From Curvibacter gracilis ATCC BAA-807 (GTDB lineage: Bacteria; Pseudomonadota; Gammaproteobacteria; Burkholderiales; Burkholderiaceae_C), in the NCBI RefSeq assembly GCF_000518645.1, contig NZ_JADZ01000035.1, positions 1 to 57,990 of the forward strand: 57,990 nucleotides of DNA, in the 5' to 3' direction. A model generated the notes under the pieces. That model saw only the letters and a program-made list of their open reading frames with translations, had not been told where the DNA came from and did no database searches. The position numbers and the translations under genes are program-made. Positions 40,026 through 54,782 of the stretch are shown here, piece by piece; positions within the stretch are counted from its first letter, which is position 1, and every line of letters begins with the position of its first letter.

Positions 40026-42302
40026 TCAGGCAGGGGATGCCGGCGCAGTGGCGAATGATAGCGACACTTGAGCCCCGGCGATGTTGTCTCCGCTCATGTG
40101 ATTGGAGAGATCGATCCGTGCACCATGCTCGTCGGCGATTTTCTTGACTACTGCAAGTCCCAGGCCAGTGCCTTTGGATTTGGTGGTGACATAGGGCTCG
40201 AAGGCCCTTTTGAGGATGTAGTCGGGAAAGCCGGTGCCGTGATCGCGCACCACCAGGCGCACGCGGCGCGAACTTTCGCTCCAGCGGGTGCGGATCTCGA
40301 CCGGCTGGCGGTCGGCTGCGGCCACCCCCTCGGTGGCATCCTGCGCGTTCTGCAGCAGGTTGTGGATGACCTGGCGCAACTGCTGGGCGTCGCCCAGCAC
40401 CGGCAGGCAGCGCGGGTCCAGCTCGGCTCGCACCGGCACGGTGGCGTTCTCGGGCCCATAAAGATGCAGGATGTCCTGCACCAGGGCGTTGAGGTCCAGG
40501 GGTTTGAGTTCGGCGGCGGGCAGACGAGCGTAGTCGCGGAACTCGTTGACCAGGCGCTTCATACCGTCCACCTGATCGACGATGGTCTTGACTGACTTGG
40601 TGAGCACGGCCTGCTCAGGGGCCGCCAGCTTGCCGCTGAGCTTCATCTCCAGGCGTTCGGCCGACAACTGGATGGGCGTGAGCGGGTTCTTGATTTCATG
40701 GGCCAGGCGGCGCGCCACCTCGCCCCAGGCCTGGGCGCGCTGGGCCGAGACGATTTCGGAGATGTCGTCAAACACCAGCAAGCGAGCGGAACCGGGCATT
40801 TCGGCGCCCCGGGCAACCAGCGTGATCATGCTGGCGGCCGCCCCGTTTTGTCCGTCGGGCAATTCGAAGGATTGCTGCCAGTGGTCCAGTCCGTGCTGCT
40901 GGGCGTTTTCGCCCAGAAAGGCGTCGAACTGACTCTGCACACGCTGCGCGAAGTCTTCCAGGCTGGGCACCGCCGACAGTGGGCGCCCTTCGTAGGCAGC
41001 CAGCGGCACCTTGAGGATGCGTGTGGCCCCAGGGTTGGACGACTGGATCTGCCCTTGCGCGTCCAGCACGATCACCCCGGCGGTGAGGTTGTCCAGAATG
41101 GTCTGCAGATTGGCCCGGGCAGTGCTGACCTGGCGCATGCTCTTTTCGACTGTGGCGCGGGCGTCGGCCAATTGCTGGGTCATGTCGGCAAACGAGCGGG
41201 TGAGGCCGCCCAGCTCGTCGCGGCCTTGCAGCACGGCTTTGGGGCTGAGGTTGCCGGCGGCCACTTCGCGCACGCCCTCGGCCAGCACCAGCAGGGGCCG
41301 GGCCAGCTGGTTGCCCAGCAACACGGCAAGCAGCACGGCGCCAAACACCGCCAGGAACAGGCTCAGTGTGAGGGTGCCGATGTACATGCGGCGCAGGCCG
41401 GACCGTGCCAGGGCACGCTCCTGGTATTCACGGTAGGCCTCTTGCACGGCCAGGGCATTGGCGACCAGCGTCGGCGGCAAGGGTACTGAAACCTGCAAAA
41501 AGCGCGATTCGGACAACAGGCCCAGGCTGGACGAGTTGACCAGGGCCATGGCGCGGATGCGGGCGTTGTTGATGGCAGCCGCGTTGGCGGGGTCGTCCAG
41601 GCCTTCGATCTGGGCCACGGCGCGCTGCTTGCGCACATTGCGGATGTTCTGTACCGAGGGGCGCTCCGGGTTGAGCTGGAAGCGCGACTGGCCCACGCTG
41701 GCCACCAGTTGGCCCGAAGCACTCCAGAGCACGACGTCGCTGGCCCCGAGCTGGTCGCGGATCTTTTCCAGCACCAGGCCGGCGGTGGCATCGGGCACAT
41801 CGGTGAGCTGCGAGCCCGCGGCCCGGGTCTTGTTGGCCAGGTCGTTGGACAAGGTGTCGAGGGTGGCCCGGCCCAGGTTCACGCCAGCGTCCAGCGCGCC
41901 CTCGACCTTGACGTCAAACCAGCTTTCGATCGAGCGCGACACGAACTGGTAGGACACCACATAGATCAGCACGCCGGGCACAAAGCCCACCAGGGCAAAG
42001 ATGGCCGCCAGCTTGACCAGCAAGCGGCTGCCGAAGCGCCCGCGCCTCAGCCGCTGGTACAGGCGCAGGGCGATCCACAGGATGGCCGACAGCAAGGCGC
42101 CCGCCACGATGAGGTTGATGACGAACAGGCGCAGGTAGTTGCGCTCGTACAAGGCCCGGTTGTTGGTGGCCTGGGTGAGCAAGAACAGCAGCAAGATGCC
42201 GATGATGACCATCATGGCAATGCCGATGCCGACGGTCCACCGGGCGGTGCGGGTGCTGAACAGGGAGTGTCGGTCGATGCCCGGTCTGGGCGCCGTGCTC
42301 AT
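40026..42302 (-). CDS. NtrY-like membrane sensor histidine kinase
   Basis: 758 residues. Four N-terminal membrane segments, the last two flanking a periplasmic or outer loop (~150-310), are followed by HAMP (LARPLLVLAEGVREVAAGNLS). A PAS domain covers ~400-510 (LQTILDNLTAGVIVLDAQGQIQSSNP). The HisKA box has phosphoacceptor His535 (RRLAHEIKNPLTPIQLSAERL region). The ATPase domain has N, G1, F and G2 boxes (HNLLQNAQDA, VRDHGTGF, EPYVTTK, GTGLGLAVVKKI). It senses an unidentified, probably nitrogen- or redox-related cue and phosphorylates the downstream NtrX-like regulator. The start overlaps the DUF4390 stop by ATGA. Confidence 0.9.
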   Translation of the reverse strand: MSTAPRPGIDRHSLFSTRTARWTVGIGIAMMVIIGILLLFLLTQATNNRALYERNYLRLFVINLIVAGALLSAILWIALRLYQRLRRGRFGSRLLVKLAAIFALVGFVPGVLIYVVSYQFVSRSIESWFDVKVEGALDAGVNLGRATLDTLSNDLANKTRAAGSQLTDVPDATAGLVLEKIRDQLGASDVVLWSASGQLVASVGQSRFQLNPERPSVQNIRNVRKQRAVAQIEGLDDPANAAAINNARIRAMALVNSSSLGLLSESRFLQVSVPLPPTLVANALAVQEAYREYQERALARSGLRRMYIGTLTLSLFLAVFGAVLLAVLLGNQLARPLLVLAEGVREVAAGNLSPKAVLQGRDELGGLTRSFADMTQQLADARATVEKSMRQVSTARANLQTILDNLTAGVIVLDAQGQIQSSNPGATRILKVPLAAYEGRPLSAVPSLEDFAQRVQSQFDAFLGENAQQHGLDHWQQSFELPDGQNGAAASMITLVARGAEMPGSARLLVFDDISEIVSAQRAQAWGEVARRLAHEIKNPLTPIQLSAERLEMKLSGKLAAPEQAVLTKSVKTIVDQVDGMKRLVNEFRDYARLPAAELKPLDLNALVQDILHLYGPENATVPVRAELDPRCLPVLGDAQQLRQVIHNLLQNAQDATEGVAAADRQPVEIRTRWSESSRRVRLVVRDHGTGFPDYILKRAFEPYVTTKSKGTGLGLAVVKKIADEHGARIDLSNHMSGDNIAGAQVSLSFATAPASPA

Positions 42303-42955
42303 TTGGCAGGCTCCGGCTGCAGGCGCTGGTTGCGGCTGGCGGCCAGGTTCCAGTCGGTCCGGCCGGTCACGCCCAGTTGGAAGGGGCGAGGCAGTTGCGA
42401 GACATCCAGGCGGAAGCGGAAATCGACGCTGTGTCGGGCCTCGTTGTCGATGGCCGCCGCATCGGCGATGCGCCAGCGTGAGATGCGTTGGATGGCGCCA
42501 AGCGCCTCATCCAGGTCTTCAAAGCTCTGGCCCAGGCTCACGCCCAGGCCGGAGTTGGCAATCGGGGTGGGCGCCACCTGCAGGCGCCAGCGGCGCGTCA
42601 GGGGCTGGTAGGCCAGGCGCATGTAGCGGGCCACACTGACCACACGCTGGTCATACCAGTACCAGCGGTCGCGCAGCACCTCGGCCTCGGCCACAAAGTA
42701 CAAGGGGATGCCTTTGGCCGCAGCATCGGCCACCAGCTGGGGCAGGTCAAAACGCACGGAGGCCGACAGGAAAAGCCCCTCTTCGGTGCGCTCCAGCCGC
42801 ATTTGAGATACCTCTATCTCGGGCGTGTCGGCCCAAGCAGGCCGAATGCACCAGAAAAGGGCAGCCAGCAGCCATCCCGCGAGAAAGACGATCCGGTCAA
42901 TCTGCGCGTTTTTCGAGCAAGGCGTAGAAAAATCCGTCGTGGTCACGGAGCCCAT
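42299..42955 (-). CDS. DUF4390 domain protein
   Basis: 218 residues. A hydrophobic N-terminal segment (RIVFLAGWLLAALFWCIRPAWAD) looks like a signal peptide after a ~20-residue lead-in. The remainder is a beta-rich DUF4390 domain (LFLSASVRFDLPQLVADAAAKGIPLYFVAEAEVLRDRWYW in outline). The family is fixed between rsmB and ntrY in many betaproteobacteria and its function is unknown. ATG 42955 lies 59 nt inside rsmB. The signal peptide could also start later at a non-ATG codon, so the first ~20 residues are uncertain. It ends in an ATGA overlap with the kinase gene. Confidence 0.8.
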   Translation of the reverse strand: MGSVTTTDFSTPCSKNAQIDRIVFLAGWLLAALFWCIRPAWADTPEIEVSQMRLERTEEGLFLSASVRFDLPQLVADAAAKGIPLYFVAEAEVLRDRWYWYDQRVVSVARYMRLAYQPLTRRWRLQVAPTPIANSGLGVSLGQSFEDLDEALGAIQRISRWRIADAAAIDNEARHSVDFRFRLDVSQLPRPFQLGVTGRTDWNLAASRNQRLQPEPAK

Positions 42956-44288
42956 TGTCCCGGACGGGATCCCCCTTGCGCGCCGTGCGGGGAATTAAAT
43001 GCCCAGGCGACGGGCTTAAAGCGGCGTCGGTGTTGTGCGCAAGAAACGTTTGAATCTGCAATTCACCCTCGGCGCGGAAGACGGAGCAGGTGCAATAAAG
43101 CAGCCGCCCCCCTGGGCGCACCAGGGGCCACAGCAAGGACAGCAAGGCCGCCTGGATGATGGCCAGCTGGCCGATATCGCTTTCGCGGCGCAACCAACGC
43201 ACATCAGGATGGCGCCGCACGATGCCTGAAGCGGTGCAAGGCGCATCGAGCAAGATGCCGTCGTAGGGCAGCTTCTGGCCGTTTTCGGGCCACCAGAGTT
43301 CCGGGTCACGCGCGTCGGCGGCCACCACGCGGGCTTGCAGGCCCAGGCGCGACAGGTTCTGGTGAATGCGCTCGCAGCGGCGGGCGTCGATGTCCAGAGC
43401 CGTGACGTCGCAGTCGGCCAGCTCCAGGAGGTGGGCCGTCTTGCCGCCCGGGGCGGCGCAGGCGTCCAGCAGGCGCAGGCGCTGGCCGGGGCGGGCCGGG
43501 CTCAGGCCGTCCAGCAGCAAGGGGGCGGCCAGTTGAGCCCCGGCGTCCTGCACCGACACGTCGCCGACGTCGAAACCGGGTACCTCGGACACGGGACGGG
43601 CCTGCTCGAGCATGACGGCTGGGCCACCCAGGGCCTCGGCCGCGATGCCGGCTGCCGCCAGCCGCTGCAGGTAGGCGGACACCGTGGTGTGGCGCTGGTT
43701 GACGCGCAGGGTCATGGGCGCCTGGGTGGCGTTGGTGCGCAGGATCTCTTGCCAATGGCGCGGGTGGTCCTGGCGCAGACGGTCGATCCACCAGCGAGGG
43801 TGGTTCCATTGCGCCATGGGTTCGCGGGCCGTGGCCTCGACCAGGGCATCGCGCTCACGCAGAAAGCGGCGCAGGCAGGCATTGATGAAGGACGACTGGG
43901 GCCGGATGGCCGGCAGGCGCTTGGCCGCCTCGACCGCCTGATCGACCAGGGTGAATGTTTCGTAAGGCGCGTCCTGCTCGCGCCAGCCCAGGGCCAGCGC
44001 CGTGCACAACAGGGCATCGGCCAGCACCGGCGGGTTGCGCGGGGCGAGCTTGCGTCGCAAGGCTTCGGCCTGGCCCAGCCAGCGCAGCACATGGAACAGC
44101 AGAGATTGCACGCCGGGGCGCAACTCTGCGGGCACCGCCTCGATGGCGGTGGTGGCCGAGGCGCCTGAGCGGACCTCTGCCAGGGCCACAGCCACGGCTT
44201 GCAGCTGTTGCCAAAGAGGGATGGAGCCGCTGTAGTCGCCTGATTTCAGGCCGGCATTCAAATCAATTTTTTTGTAGTTGCTTGTCAT
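42897..44288 (-). CDS. rsmB: 16S rRNA (cytosine-967-C5)-methyltransferase RsmB
   Basis: 463 residues. Residues ~25-155 are the NusB-like RNA-binding domain. The rest is the SAM-dependent methyltransferase with the SAM loop LDACAAPGGKTAHLLEL, motif IV DAPCTASG and the second catalytic cysteine in LLYCTCSVF. It methylates C967 in helix 31 of 16S rRNA before 30S assembly. It overlaps the LemA-like gene by ATGA at its start and the DUF4390 gene by 59 nt at its end, so it is the second gene of a five-gene minus-strand chain. Confidence 0.94.
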   Translation of the reverse strand: MTSNYKKIDLNAGLKSGDYSGSIPLWQQLQAVAVALAEVRSGASATTAIEAVPAELRPGVQSLLFHVLRWLGQAEALRRKLAPRNPPVLADALLCTALALGWREQDAPYETFTLVDQAVEAAKRLPAIRPQSSFINACLRRFLRERDALVEATAREPMAQWNHPRWWIDRLRQDHPRHWQEILRTNATQAPMTLRVNQRHTTVSAYLQRLAAAGIAAEALGGPAVMLEQARPVSEVPGFDVGDVSVQDAGAQLAAPLLLDGLSPARPGQRLRLLDACAAPGGKTAHLLELADCDVTALDIDARRCERIHQNLSRLGLQARVVAADARDPELWWPENGQKLPYDGILLDAPCTASGIVRRHPDVRWLRRESDIGQLAIIQAALLSLLWPLVRPGGRLLYCTCSVFRAEGELQIQTFLAHNTDAALSPSPGHLIPRTARKGDPVRDNGLRDHDGFFYALLEKRAD

Positions 44289-44863
44289 AAAGACCGTGCC
44301 GTCCTGTAGGCAAAAACCCAGGCCAGCAATATCGCCGGAAACTGGCGGATGGCTTGGTTGTACCGTTGCGCCGCCTCATTGAAAACGTCCACCGCAGCCT
44401 GATCCTGAAGCAGCATCTGTTCCCAGTGGGCACTCAGAACCTGGGGCAGGCGGGGCACGCCGGAGTCCTCATCGGCCAGCACCTGGCGGATCGCCATGCG
44501 AAAGACGGTCCAGGCCGACGACAGTGATCCCAGCAGCTCCGAGTTCAAGGGGCTGAGTTTGGCGGCCTGCATACAGGCGCGAAACTGGGCCACCGCAGGC
44601 TGAAGAACGTGCAAATCGGGCCGCCCGTGCTCGGCACTGTCGACGCCATCTGCAGGGGTCGACGCCTCTTGCGGGCTGTGCAGCCATTGCACCTCGATCC
44701 AGGCCAGGTGTTTGAGCCACTGAGACTCAAGCAAGCTGAATGCCTGGACGGCGGCCACACGCAGACGCACCAGGCGGTTGTAGGCCCCGACGGCCCAGAA
44801 CAGGAGCACGGCCACCGTGATCCAGACCCCGATCGGCAGGTCAAGCAAACCTTCCAAGGACAT
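44285..44863 (-). CDS. Diverged LemA-like membrane protein
   Basis: 192 residues. A membrane helix (residues ~12-29) is followed by GAYNRLVRLRVAAVQAFSLLE, which parallels the YNxLV-R-x-V-x-A-W start of LemA proteins. The end FNEAAQRYNQAIRQFPAILLAWVF parallels the LemA YNxxIQxFP tail. The central helix region is longer and more variable than in canonical LemA, so assignment is by the two ends. Function in this family is poorly known. ATG 44863 is chosen because GGAG lies 6 nt upstream; an earlier ATG at 44884 has no ribosome site. Its stop overlaps the rsmB start. Confidence 0.72.
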   Translation of the reverse strand: MSLEGLLDLPIGVWITVAVLLFWAVGAYNRLVRLRVAAVQAFSLLESQWLKHLAWIEVQWLHSPQEASTPADGVDSAEHGRPDLHVLQPAVAQFRACMQAAKLSPLNSELLGSLSSAWTVFRMAIRQVLADEDSGVPRLPQVLSAHWEQMLLQDQAAVDVFNEAAQRYNQAIRQFPAILLAWVFAYRTARSL

Positions 44864-44900
44864 GGCAGGCTCCACGCATTCCAAAAGCTAGTGTCAGATG

Positions 44901-44939
44901 AAAAACGCCCCAGTCCCATCGTTGAATGGGGCTGGGGCG
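44901..44939 (-). terminator. Rho-independent terminator of rpoC / the rpoBC operon
   Basis: On the minus strand arms of 14 bases (44926-44939 and 44906-44919, one G-T pair) enclose a 6-nt loop and run into five T (44901-44905). It lies 29 nt past the rpoC stop and ends the operon before the LemA-like gene. Confidence 0.9.
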
Positions 44940-44967
44940 CTGATCGCTCACGCGTCAAAGGGCGTGC

Positions 44968-47900
44968 TTACTCCGAGGCAGCACCTTCGGCTTCGGCGCT
45001 GGCGTCCTGGCTGGCAGCCAGGTCGGCGGCTTCGGCTTCGGCGATGGCACGGCGCTCGGCTTCGTCCATGGCGTCCTTGGCCTTGCGGGCCTGGTGGTAG
45101 GCCAGACCGGTACCGGCCGGGATCAGGCGACCCACGATGACGTTTTCCTTCAGGCCACGCAGCTCGTCGCGCTTGCCCATGATGGCAGCCTCGGTGAGCA
45201 CGCGGGTCGTTTCCTGGAACGACGCGGCCGAGATGAAGGAGTCGGTCGACAGCGAGGCCTTGGTGATACCCAGCAACAGGTTGCTGTAGGTGGCAGGCAC
45301 CTTGTTGTCGCGCTGCAGGGCCTCATTGGTGTTGAGGATCTCCGAACGCTCGACTTGCTCGCCAGCGATGTAGTTCGACTCGCCGGTGTTATCGACCACC
45401 ACACGACGCAGCATCTGGCGAACGATCACTTCAATGTGCTTGTCGTTGATCTTCACGCCTTGCAAGCGGTACACGTCCTGCACTTCGTCGACGATGTAGC
45501 GGGCCAGTTCTTCCATGCCCAGCAGGCGCAGGATGTCTTGCGGGTCGGCCGGGCCGTCCACAATCGATTCGCCCTTGTTGACCACCTGGCCTTCGTGCAC
45601 CAGGATGTTCTTTTCCTTGGGCACGAGTTCTTCCCAGACCTTGCCTTCCGGATCGGTGATCTGCAGGCGGACCTTGCCCTTGGTTTCCTTGCCGAAAGAC
45701 ACGGTACCGGTCATTTCGGCCAGGGTGCCCTTGTCCTTCGGGGTACGGGCTTCGAAGAGTTCGGCCACACGCGGCAGACCGCCGGTGATGTCGCGGGTCT
45801 TCTGACCTTCGATTGGGATACGGGCCAGCACTTCGCCTGGGCCCACGTCCTGACCGTCGCGCACCTGGATCAGAGCGCCGACCTGGAAGCCGATGGTCAC
45901 CGAGTGATCGGTGCCCGGGATCTTGACTTCCTGGCCTTGGGCGTCGATCAGCTTGACCTGAGGACGGACCACCTTGGCCGAACCACGACGCTTGGGATCG
46001 ATCACCACCAGGGTGGACAGACCGGTCACTTCGTCGACCTGCTTGGCAACGGTCAGACCTTCTTCGACGTTCTCGAACTTCACCTGACCGGCGAACTCGG
46101 TGATGATCGGGCGGGTCAGCGGATCCCAGTTGGCGAGGATGGTGCCAGCCTTGATGGTCTGGTCAGCCTTCACCGTCAGGGTTGCGCCGTAAGGCACCTT
46201 GTGGCGTTCGCGTTCGCGGCCATGCTCGTCCTGGATGATGATTTCACCCGAACGTGCAATCACCACCAGTTCGCCCTTGGTGTTGCTCACGTAGCGCATC
46301 GTGGCATTGAAGCCGATGATGCCGTTGGACTTGGCTTCCACGCTGGAGGCGATGGCAGCGCGCGAGGCGGCACCACCGATGTGGAAGGTACGCATGGTCA
46401 GCTGGGTACCCGGCTCACCGATGGACTGGGCAGCGATCACACCCACGGCTTCGCCGAGGTTGATCAGACCGCCGCGGCCCAAGTCGCGGCCATAGCACTT
46501 GGCGCACAGACCGTAGCGGGTTTCGCAGATCAGTGCAGTGCGGACCTTCACTTCGTCGACGCCAGCGGCTTCGAGGTCTTCGATCAGGTCTTCGTCCAGC
46601 ATGCTGCCGGCCACAGCCAGCACAGCGCGGGTTTCCGGGTGCAGCACGTCTTCGGCAGCGGTGCGGCCCAGGATACGGTCGCGCAGCGATTCGATCACTT
46701 CACCGCCTTCGACGATGGCGCGCATCAGCGAGCCATTGGTGGTGCCGCAATCGTCTTCGGTGACCACCAGATCCTGCGTCACATCGACCAGACGACGGGT
46801 CAGGTAACCCGAGTTGGCCGTCTTCAGCGCCGTATCCGCCAGACCCTTCCGGGCACCGTGGGTGGAGATGAAGTACTGCAACACGTTCAGACCTTCACGG
46901 AAGTTCGCCGTGATGGGGGTCTCGATGATGGAGCCGTCAGGCTTGGCCATCAGACCCCGCATCCCTGCGAGCTGACGGATCTGGGCGGCAGAGCCGCGGG
47001 CGCCGGAGTCGGCCATCATGTAAATCGAGTTGAACGATTCCTGATCGACTTCATTGCCGTGGCGGTCGATGGTCTTTTGCTTGGCCAACTGGGCCATCAT
47101 GACCTTGGAGACCTCGTCACCCGACTTGCCCCAGATGTCCACCACCTTGTTGTAGCGTTCGCCAGCGGTCACGAGACCGGAGACGTACTGCTGTTCGATT
47201 TCCTTCACCTCGCGCTCGGAGCGCTCGATGATGCCTTGCTTCTCCGGCGGCACCAGCATGTCGTCGATGCAGATCGAGATGCCGGCACGGGTGGCCAGAC
47301 GGAAACCGTTTTGCAGCAGCTTGTCGGCGAAGACCACCGTTTCCTTGAGACCGCACTTGCGGAAGGAGACGTTGATCAGCTTCGAGATTTCCTTCTTCTT
47401 GAGCGCCTTGTTGATGTTGGCAAAAGGCAGGCCCTTGGGCAGGATCTCGGACAGCAGAGCGCGGCCGGCGGTGGTTTCCACCAGCTTGGTGTCGGGCACG
47501 AATTCGCCGGTGGCCTTGTCCTTGTTCCACTCGGTGATACGCACGGTGACGCGGGCGGTCAGCTCGACCTGGCCGGCATCGAAAGCGCGTTGCACTTCGG
47601 GCACGTCGGAGAACACCAGACCTTCGCCCTTGGCGTTGATGCGGTCACGGGTCGTGTAGTACAGACCCAGCACCACGTCTTGCGAGGGCACGATCGAGGG
47701 TTCGCCGGAGGCCGGGAACAGCACGTTGTTGGAGGCCAGCATCAGCGTGCGGGCTTCCATCTGGGCTTCCACCGACAGCGGCACGTGAACAGCCATCTGG
47801 TCACCGTCGAAGTCGGCGTTGAAGGCCGCGCAAACCAGCGGGTGCAGTTGGATGGCCTTGCCTTCGATCAGGATGGGTTCGAAGGCCTGGATGCCCAGAC

Positions 47901-49185
47901 GGTGCAGCGTAGGCGCACGGTTGAGCATGATCGGGTGTTCCTTGATGACTTCTTCAAGGATGTCCCACACCACCGGGGTGCCGGATTCAACTTCCTTCTT
48001 GGCCGCCTTGATGGTGGTGGCAATGCCCATCGCCTCGAGGCGCGAGAAGATGAAGGGCTTGAACAGTTCCAGCGCCATCAGCTTGGGCAGACCGCACTGG
48101 TGCAGCTTCAGGGTCGGGCCCACGGTAATGACCGAACGACCCGAGTAGTCGACGCGCTTGCCCAGCAAGTTCTGACGGAAACGACCGCTCTTGCCCTTGA
48201 TCATGTCGGCCAGCGACTTGAGAGCACGCTTGTTGGCACCGGTCATGGCCTTGCCGCGGCGGCCGTTGTCGAGCAGCGAGTCGACGGCTTCCTGCAGCAT
48301 CCGCTTTTCGTTGCGGGCGATGATTTCAGGGGCCTTCAACTCCAGCAGGCGACGCAGACGGCTGTTGCGGTTGATGACGCGGCGGTACAGGTCGTTCAGG
48401 TCGGAGGTGGCGAAACGGCCGCCATCCAACGGCACCAGCGGACGCAGGTCCGGCGGCAGCACGGGCAGCACTTCGAGCACCATCCACTCGGGCTTGATGC
48501 CCGACTTCTTGAAGGCTTCGAGCACCTTGAGGCGCTTGGCGTTCTTCTTGACCTTGACTTCAGAGCCGGTCAGGTCGCCGCGCAGGCGTTCGATCTCGGT
48601 GTCGATGTCGATCGACTCCAGCAGATCCTTGATGCCTTCAGCGCCCATCTTGGCGATGAATTCATCGCCGTATTCCTTGCGCTTGGCGTCGTAGTCGTCC
48701 TCGGACATGATGCTGAACTTCTTCAGCGGGGTCATGCCGGGGTCGGTCACCACATAGGCTTCAAAGTACAGCACGCGCTCGATGTCGCGCAGCGTCATGT
48801 CGAGCACCAGGCCCAGACGCGAAGGCAGCGACTTCAGGAACCAGATGTGGGCGCAAGGCGCGGCCAGGTCGATGTGGCCCATGCGTTCACGACGCACCTT
48901 GGTCTGGGTGACTTCAACGCCGCACTTCTCGCAGATCACACCGCGGTGCTTGAGGCGCTTGTACTTGCCGCACAGGCACTCGTAGTCCTTGATGGGGCCG
49001 AAGATCTTGGCGCAGAACAGGCCGTCACGCTCGGGCTTGAAGGTCCGGTAGTTGATGGTCTCGGGCTTCTTCACTTCACCGAAAGACCAGGAACGGATCT
49101 TCTCAGGCGAAGCCATGCCGATGCGGATGGCATCGAAATGCTCATCGGGCGTGAATTGCTTGAACAGGTCGAGTAGCGATTTCAT
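44968..49185 (-). CDS. rpoC: DNA-directed RNA polymerase subunit beta'
   Basis: 1405 residues, within two of E. coli RpoC. The N-terminal zinc cluster ([20 protein letters not shown]) and the catalytic loop [12 protein letters not shown] with its three magnesium-binding aspartates are intact. The bridge-helix/trigger-loop segment ([19 protein letters not shown]) and the second zinc cluster ([16 protein letters not shown]) are also intact. The C-terminus is Glu/Ala-rich. ATG 49185 has AAAGGA at proper distance. It is read after rpoB with a 20 nt gap. Confidence 0.99.
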   Translation of the reverse strand: MKSLLDLFKQFTPDEHFDAIRIGMASPEKIRSWSFGEVKKPETINYRTFKPERDGLFCAKIFGPIKDYECLCGKYKRLKHRGVICEKCGVEVTQTKVRRERMGHIDLAAPCAHIWFLKSLPSRLGLVLDMTLRDIERVLYFEAYVVTDPGMTPLKKFSIMSEDDYDAKRKEYGDEFIAKMGAEGIKDLLESIDIDTEIERLRGDLTGSEVKVKKNAKRLKVLEAFKKSGIKPEWMVLEVLPVLPPDLRPLVPLDGGRFATSDLNDLYRRVINRNSRLRRLLELKAPEIIARNEKRMLQEAVDSLLDNGRRGKAMTGANKRALKSLADMIKGKSGRFRQNLLGKRVDYSGRSVITVGPTLKLHQCGLPKLMALELFKPFIFSRLEAMGIATTIKAAKKEVESGTPVVWDILEEVIKEHPIMLNRAPTLHRLGIQAFEPILIEGKAIQLHPLVCAAFNADFDGDQMAVHVPLSVEAQMEARTLMLASNNVLFPASGEPSIVPSQDVVLGLYYTTRDRINAKGEGLVFSDVPEVQRAFDAGQVELTARVTVRITEWNKDKATGEFVPDTKLVETTAGRALLSEILPKGLPFANINKALKKKEISKLINVSFRKCGLKETVVFADKLLQNGFRLATRAGISICIDDMLVPPEKQGIIERSEREVKEIEQQYVSGLVTAGERYNKVVDIWGKSGDEVSKVMMAQLAKQKTIDRHGNEVDQESFNSIYMMADSGARGSAAQIRQLAGMRGLMAKPDGSIIETPITANFREGLNVLQYFISTHGARKGLADTALKTANSGYLTRRLVDVTQDLVVTEDDCGTTNGSLMRAIVEGGEVIESLRDRILGRTAAEDVLHPETRAVLAVAGSMLDEDLIEDLEAAGVDEVKVRTALICETRYGLCAKCYGRDLGRGGLINLGEAVGVIAAQSIGEPGTQLTMRTFHIGGAASRAAIASSVEAKSNGIIGFNATMRYVSNTKGELVVIARSGEIIIQDEHGRERERHKVPYGATLTVKADQTIKAGTILANWDPLTRPIITEFAGQVKFENVEEGLTVAKQVDEVTGLSTLVVIDPKRRGSAKVVRPQVKLIDAQGQEVKIPGTDHSVTIGFQVGALIQVRDGQDVGPGEVLARIPIEGQKTRDITGGLPRVAELFEARTPKDKGTLAEMTGTVSFGKETKGKVRLQITDPEGKVWEELVPKEKNILVHEGQVVNKGESIVDGPADPQDILRLLGMEELARYIVDEVQDVYRLQGVKINDKHIEVIVRQMLRRVVVDNTGESNYIAGEQVERSEILNTNEALQRDNKVPATYSNLLLGITKASLSTDSFISAASFQETTRVLTEAAIMGKRDELRGLKENVIVGRLIPAGTGLAYHQARKAKDAMDEAERRAIAEAEAADLAASQDASAEAEGAASE

Positions 49186-49205
49186 GTGACTCTTTCCTTT
49201 TCAAA

Positions 49206-53318
<4,113 letters not shown>

Positions 53319-53559
53319 GAAATCTCCGGGCAAAGACATGAGTCCTGGGTCTTCGACGACTGGACCCGCTAGACGGTGGTGCACGCTGGGCACACACGTG
53401 CGGGCTTGGCGGTTGGCCACTACCAACCATGGCTGACGGCGATGCATTGCACATCGCCCGGACCAAGGCATCTTCTGCTGTCGGGGTCAGAAGACACTCA
53501 AAAACTGCCACTGTGCAGCTTTTGGGTGCGCTCTGTGAGACGCATCCTATAAGCACCAA

Positions 53560-53591
53560 AGGCTGGAGGCCCTTTGTGAGCACTCCAGCCT
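53560..53591 (-). terminator. Attenuator-like hairpin between rplL and rpoB
   Basis: Perfect nine-base arms (AGGCTGGAG 53560-53568, CTCCAGCCT 53583-53591) with a 14-nt loop, starting 15 nt after the rplL stop. On the minus strand it is followed by TTTGG, a poor T tract. The place matches the partial terminator that lowers rpoBC relative to rplL in enterobacteria. Confidence 0.6.
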
Positions 53592-53606
53592 CTGAGCGAG
53601 ACCCAA

Positions 53607-53981
53607 TTACTTGAGTTCGACCTTGGCGCCAGCTTCTTCCAGCTTCTTCTTGGCAGCTTCGGCGTCAGCCTTGGCAATGCCTTCCTTGACGGCCTTGGGA
53701 GCGCCGTCGACCAGGTCCTTGGCTTCCTTCAGACCCAGGCCGGTGATTTCACGCACGGCCTTGATGACGGACACCTTGTTGGCGCCGGCTTCAGTCAGCA
53801 CGACGTTGAACTCGGTCTTCTCTTCTGCAACAGCAGCAGCAGCGCCGCCGCCAGCAGCAGGAGCGGCCATAGCGGCAGCGCTCACGCCAAACTTCTCTTC
53901 GATGGCCTTGACCAGGTCGTTGAGTTCGAGGACCGTCATGCTGTCGAGAGCGGTCAGAAATGCGTCTTTATCGAATGCCAT
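53607..53981 (-). CDS. rplL: 50S ribosomal protein L7/L12
   Basis: 124 residues. N-terminal dimerisation helices ([23 protein letters not shown]), an Ala/Gly hinge and the C-terminal factor-binding domain ([37 protein letters not shown] in outline). Forms the ribosomal stalk with L10 and recruits elongation factors. It lies 39 nt after rplJ. Confidence 0.99.
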   Translation of the reverse strand: MAFDKDAFLTALDSMTVLELNDLVKAIEEKFGVSAAAMAAPAAGGGAAAAVAEEKTEFNVVLTEAGANKVSVIKAVREITGLGLKEAKDLVDGAPKAVKEGIAKADAEAAKKKLEEAGAKVELK

Positions 53982-54020
53982 TTTTAAATTCCTAACAATT
54001 GGTTCAAGGTTGCTGTGGGC

Positions 54021-54539
54021 TCAAGCGGCCACAGCAGCTTCTTCGGTTGCGCCTTCGCCTTTTTTGGCCGCCAGAGCACCCAACACCACAGCGGTGCGGG
54101 AGATCGGGGACATCAGCAAGCCACACAACTGGGCCAGCAACACTTCCTTCGACGGAATGTTGGCCAGTTGCTTAACGCCGTTCACATCCAGGGCTTTACC
54201 TGCGAAAGCGCCGCCGCGAATCACCAACTTGTCGTTGGTCTTCGCGAAATCGGCCACCACCTTAGCGGCGGCCACAGCGTCTTCGGAGAAGCCATAGATC
54301 AGCGGACCGGTCATCTGGTCGGCGACAACGTCAAACTGGCTGCCAGCCACAGCACGGCGGGCCAGGGTGTTCTTCAGAACACTCAGGCTCACACCCTTGC
54401 TGCGAGCGTCAACGCGCAGTTTGGTCATGTCAGCGACCGTGATGCCACGGTATTCCGCGATCACGAGCGTTTGAGCTTTAGCGGCGAGGCTGGTCACTTC
54501 GGAAATGACCGCTTCTTTCTCACTGCGATTCAGACTCAA
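54021..54539 (-). CDS. rplJ: 50S ribosomal protein L10
   Basis: 172 residues. [31 protein letters not shown] is the conserved N-terminal rRNA-binding part, and the C-terminal helix binds L7/L12 dimers. The start is TTG at 54537-54539, with GGAG six nt upstream; no in-frame ATG or GTG fits homology. A rare TTG start and a 243-nt leader with repeats suggest the usual L10 translational autocontrol. Confidence 0.97.
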   Translation of the reverse strand: MSLNRSEKEAVISEVTSLAAKAQTLVIAEYRGITVADMTKLRVDARSKGVSLSVLKNTLARRAVAGSQFDVVADQMTGPLIYGFSEDAVAAAKVVADFAKTNDKLVIRGGAFAGKALDVNGVKQLANIPSKEVLLAQLCGLLMSPISRTAVVLGALAAKKGEGATEEAAVAA

Positions 54540-54782
54540 GGTCTACTCCTTCAAAATGCGTCTCGGGATCACTCCCTCGACGCGCCTTAGTGCAGCGACC
54601 AACTGTTTTGGAAAATTTCCATCTGCAGCGGGATCGCCATCTGCGCTGGCCCCTCAGGTATTAAGTGCAAGCCTTGCGGCCCCCACACCAGCGGTCTTGG
54701 ATGGCCCTGTGATCTCTTTCAAGACCCCAGGCCCACCACACCAGAGGACTTGCGCCCTCTGACGATTTCTTGCTCGAAGCGA
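54540..54782 (-). promoter_or_regulatory. rplJ leader region
   Basis: 243 bp between rplA and rplJ. Seven-base arms GGTCTTG (54693-54699) and CAAGACC (54720-54726) form a hairpin. It is flanked by two near-identical copies of GGCCC(A)CCACACCAG (54678-54690 and 54731-54745). This is the position where L10-L12 binds its own mRNA in other bacteria, but the binding structure itself was not proved here. Confidence 0.45.

Noticed and set aside
45094-49176. A 1360-codon open frame on the plus strand opposite rpoC, and a similar 1337-codon frame opposite rpoB (49296-53309)
   Set aside because: They are antisense shadows of rpoC and rpoB caused by high GC and codon bias. The translations have no family resemblance and are oddly rich in His, Gln and Val.
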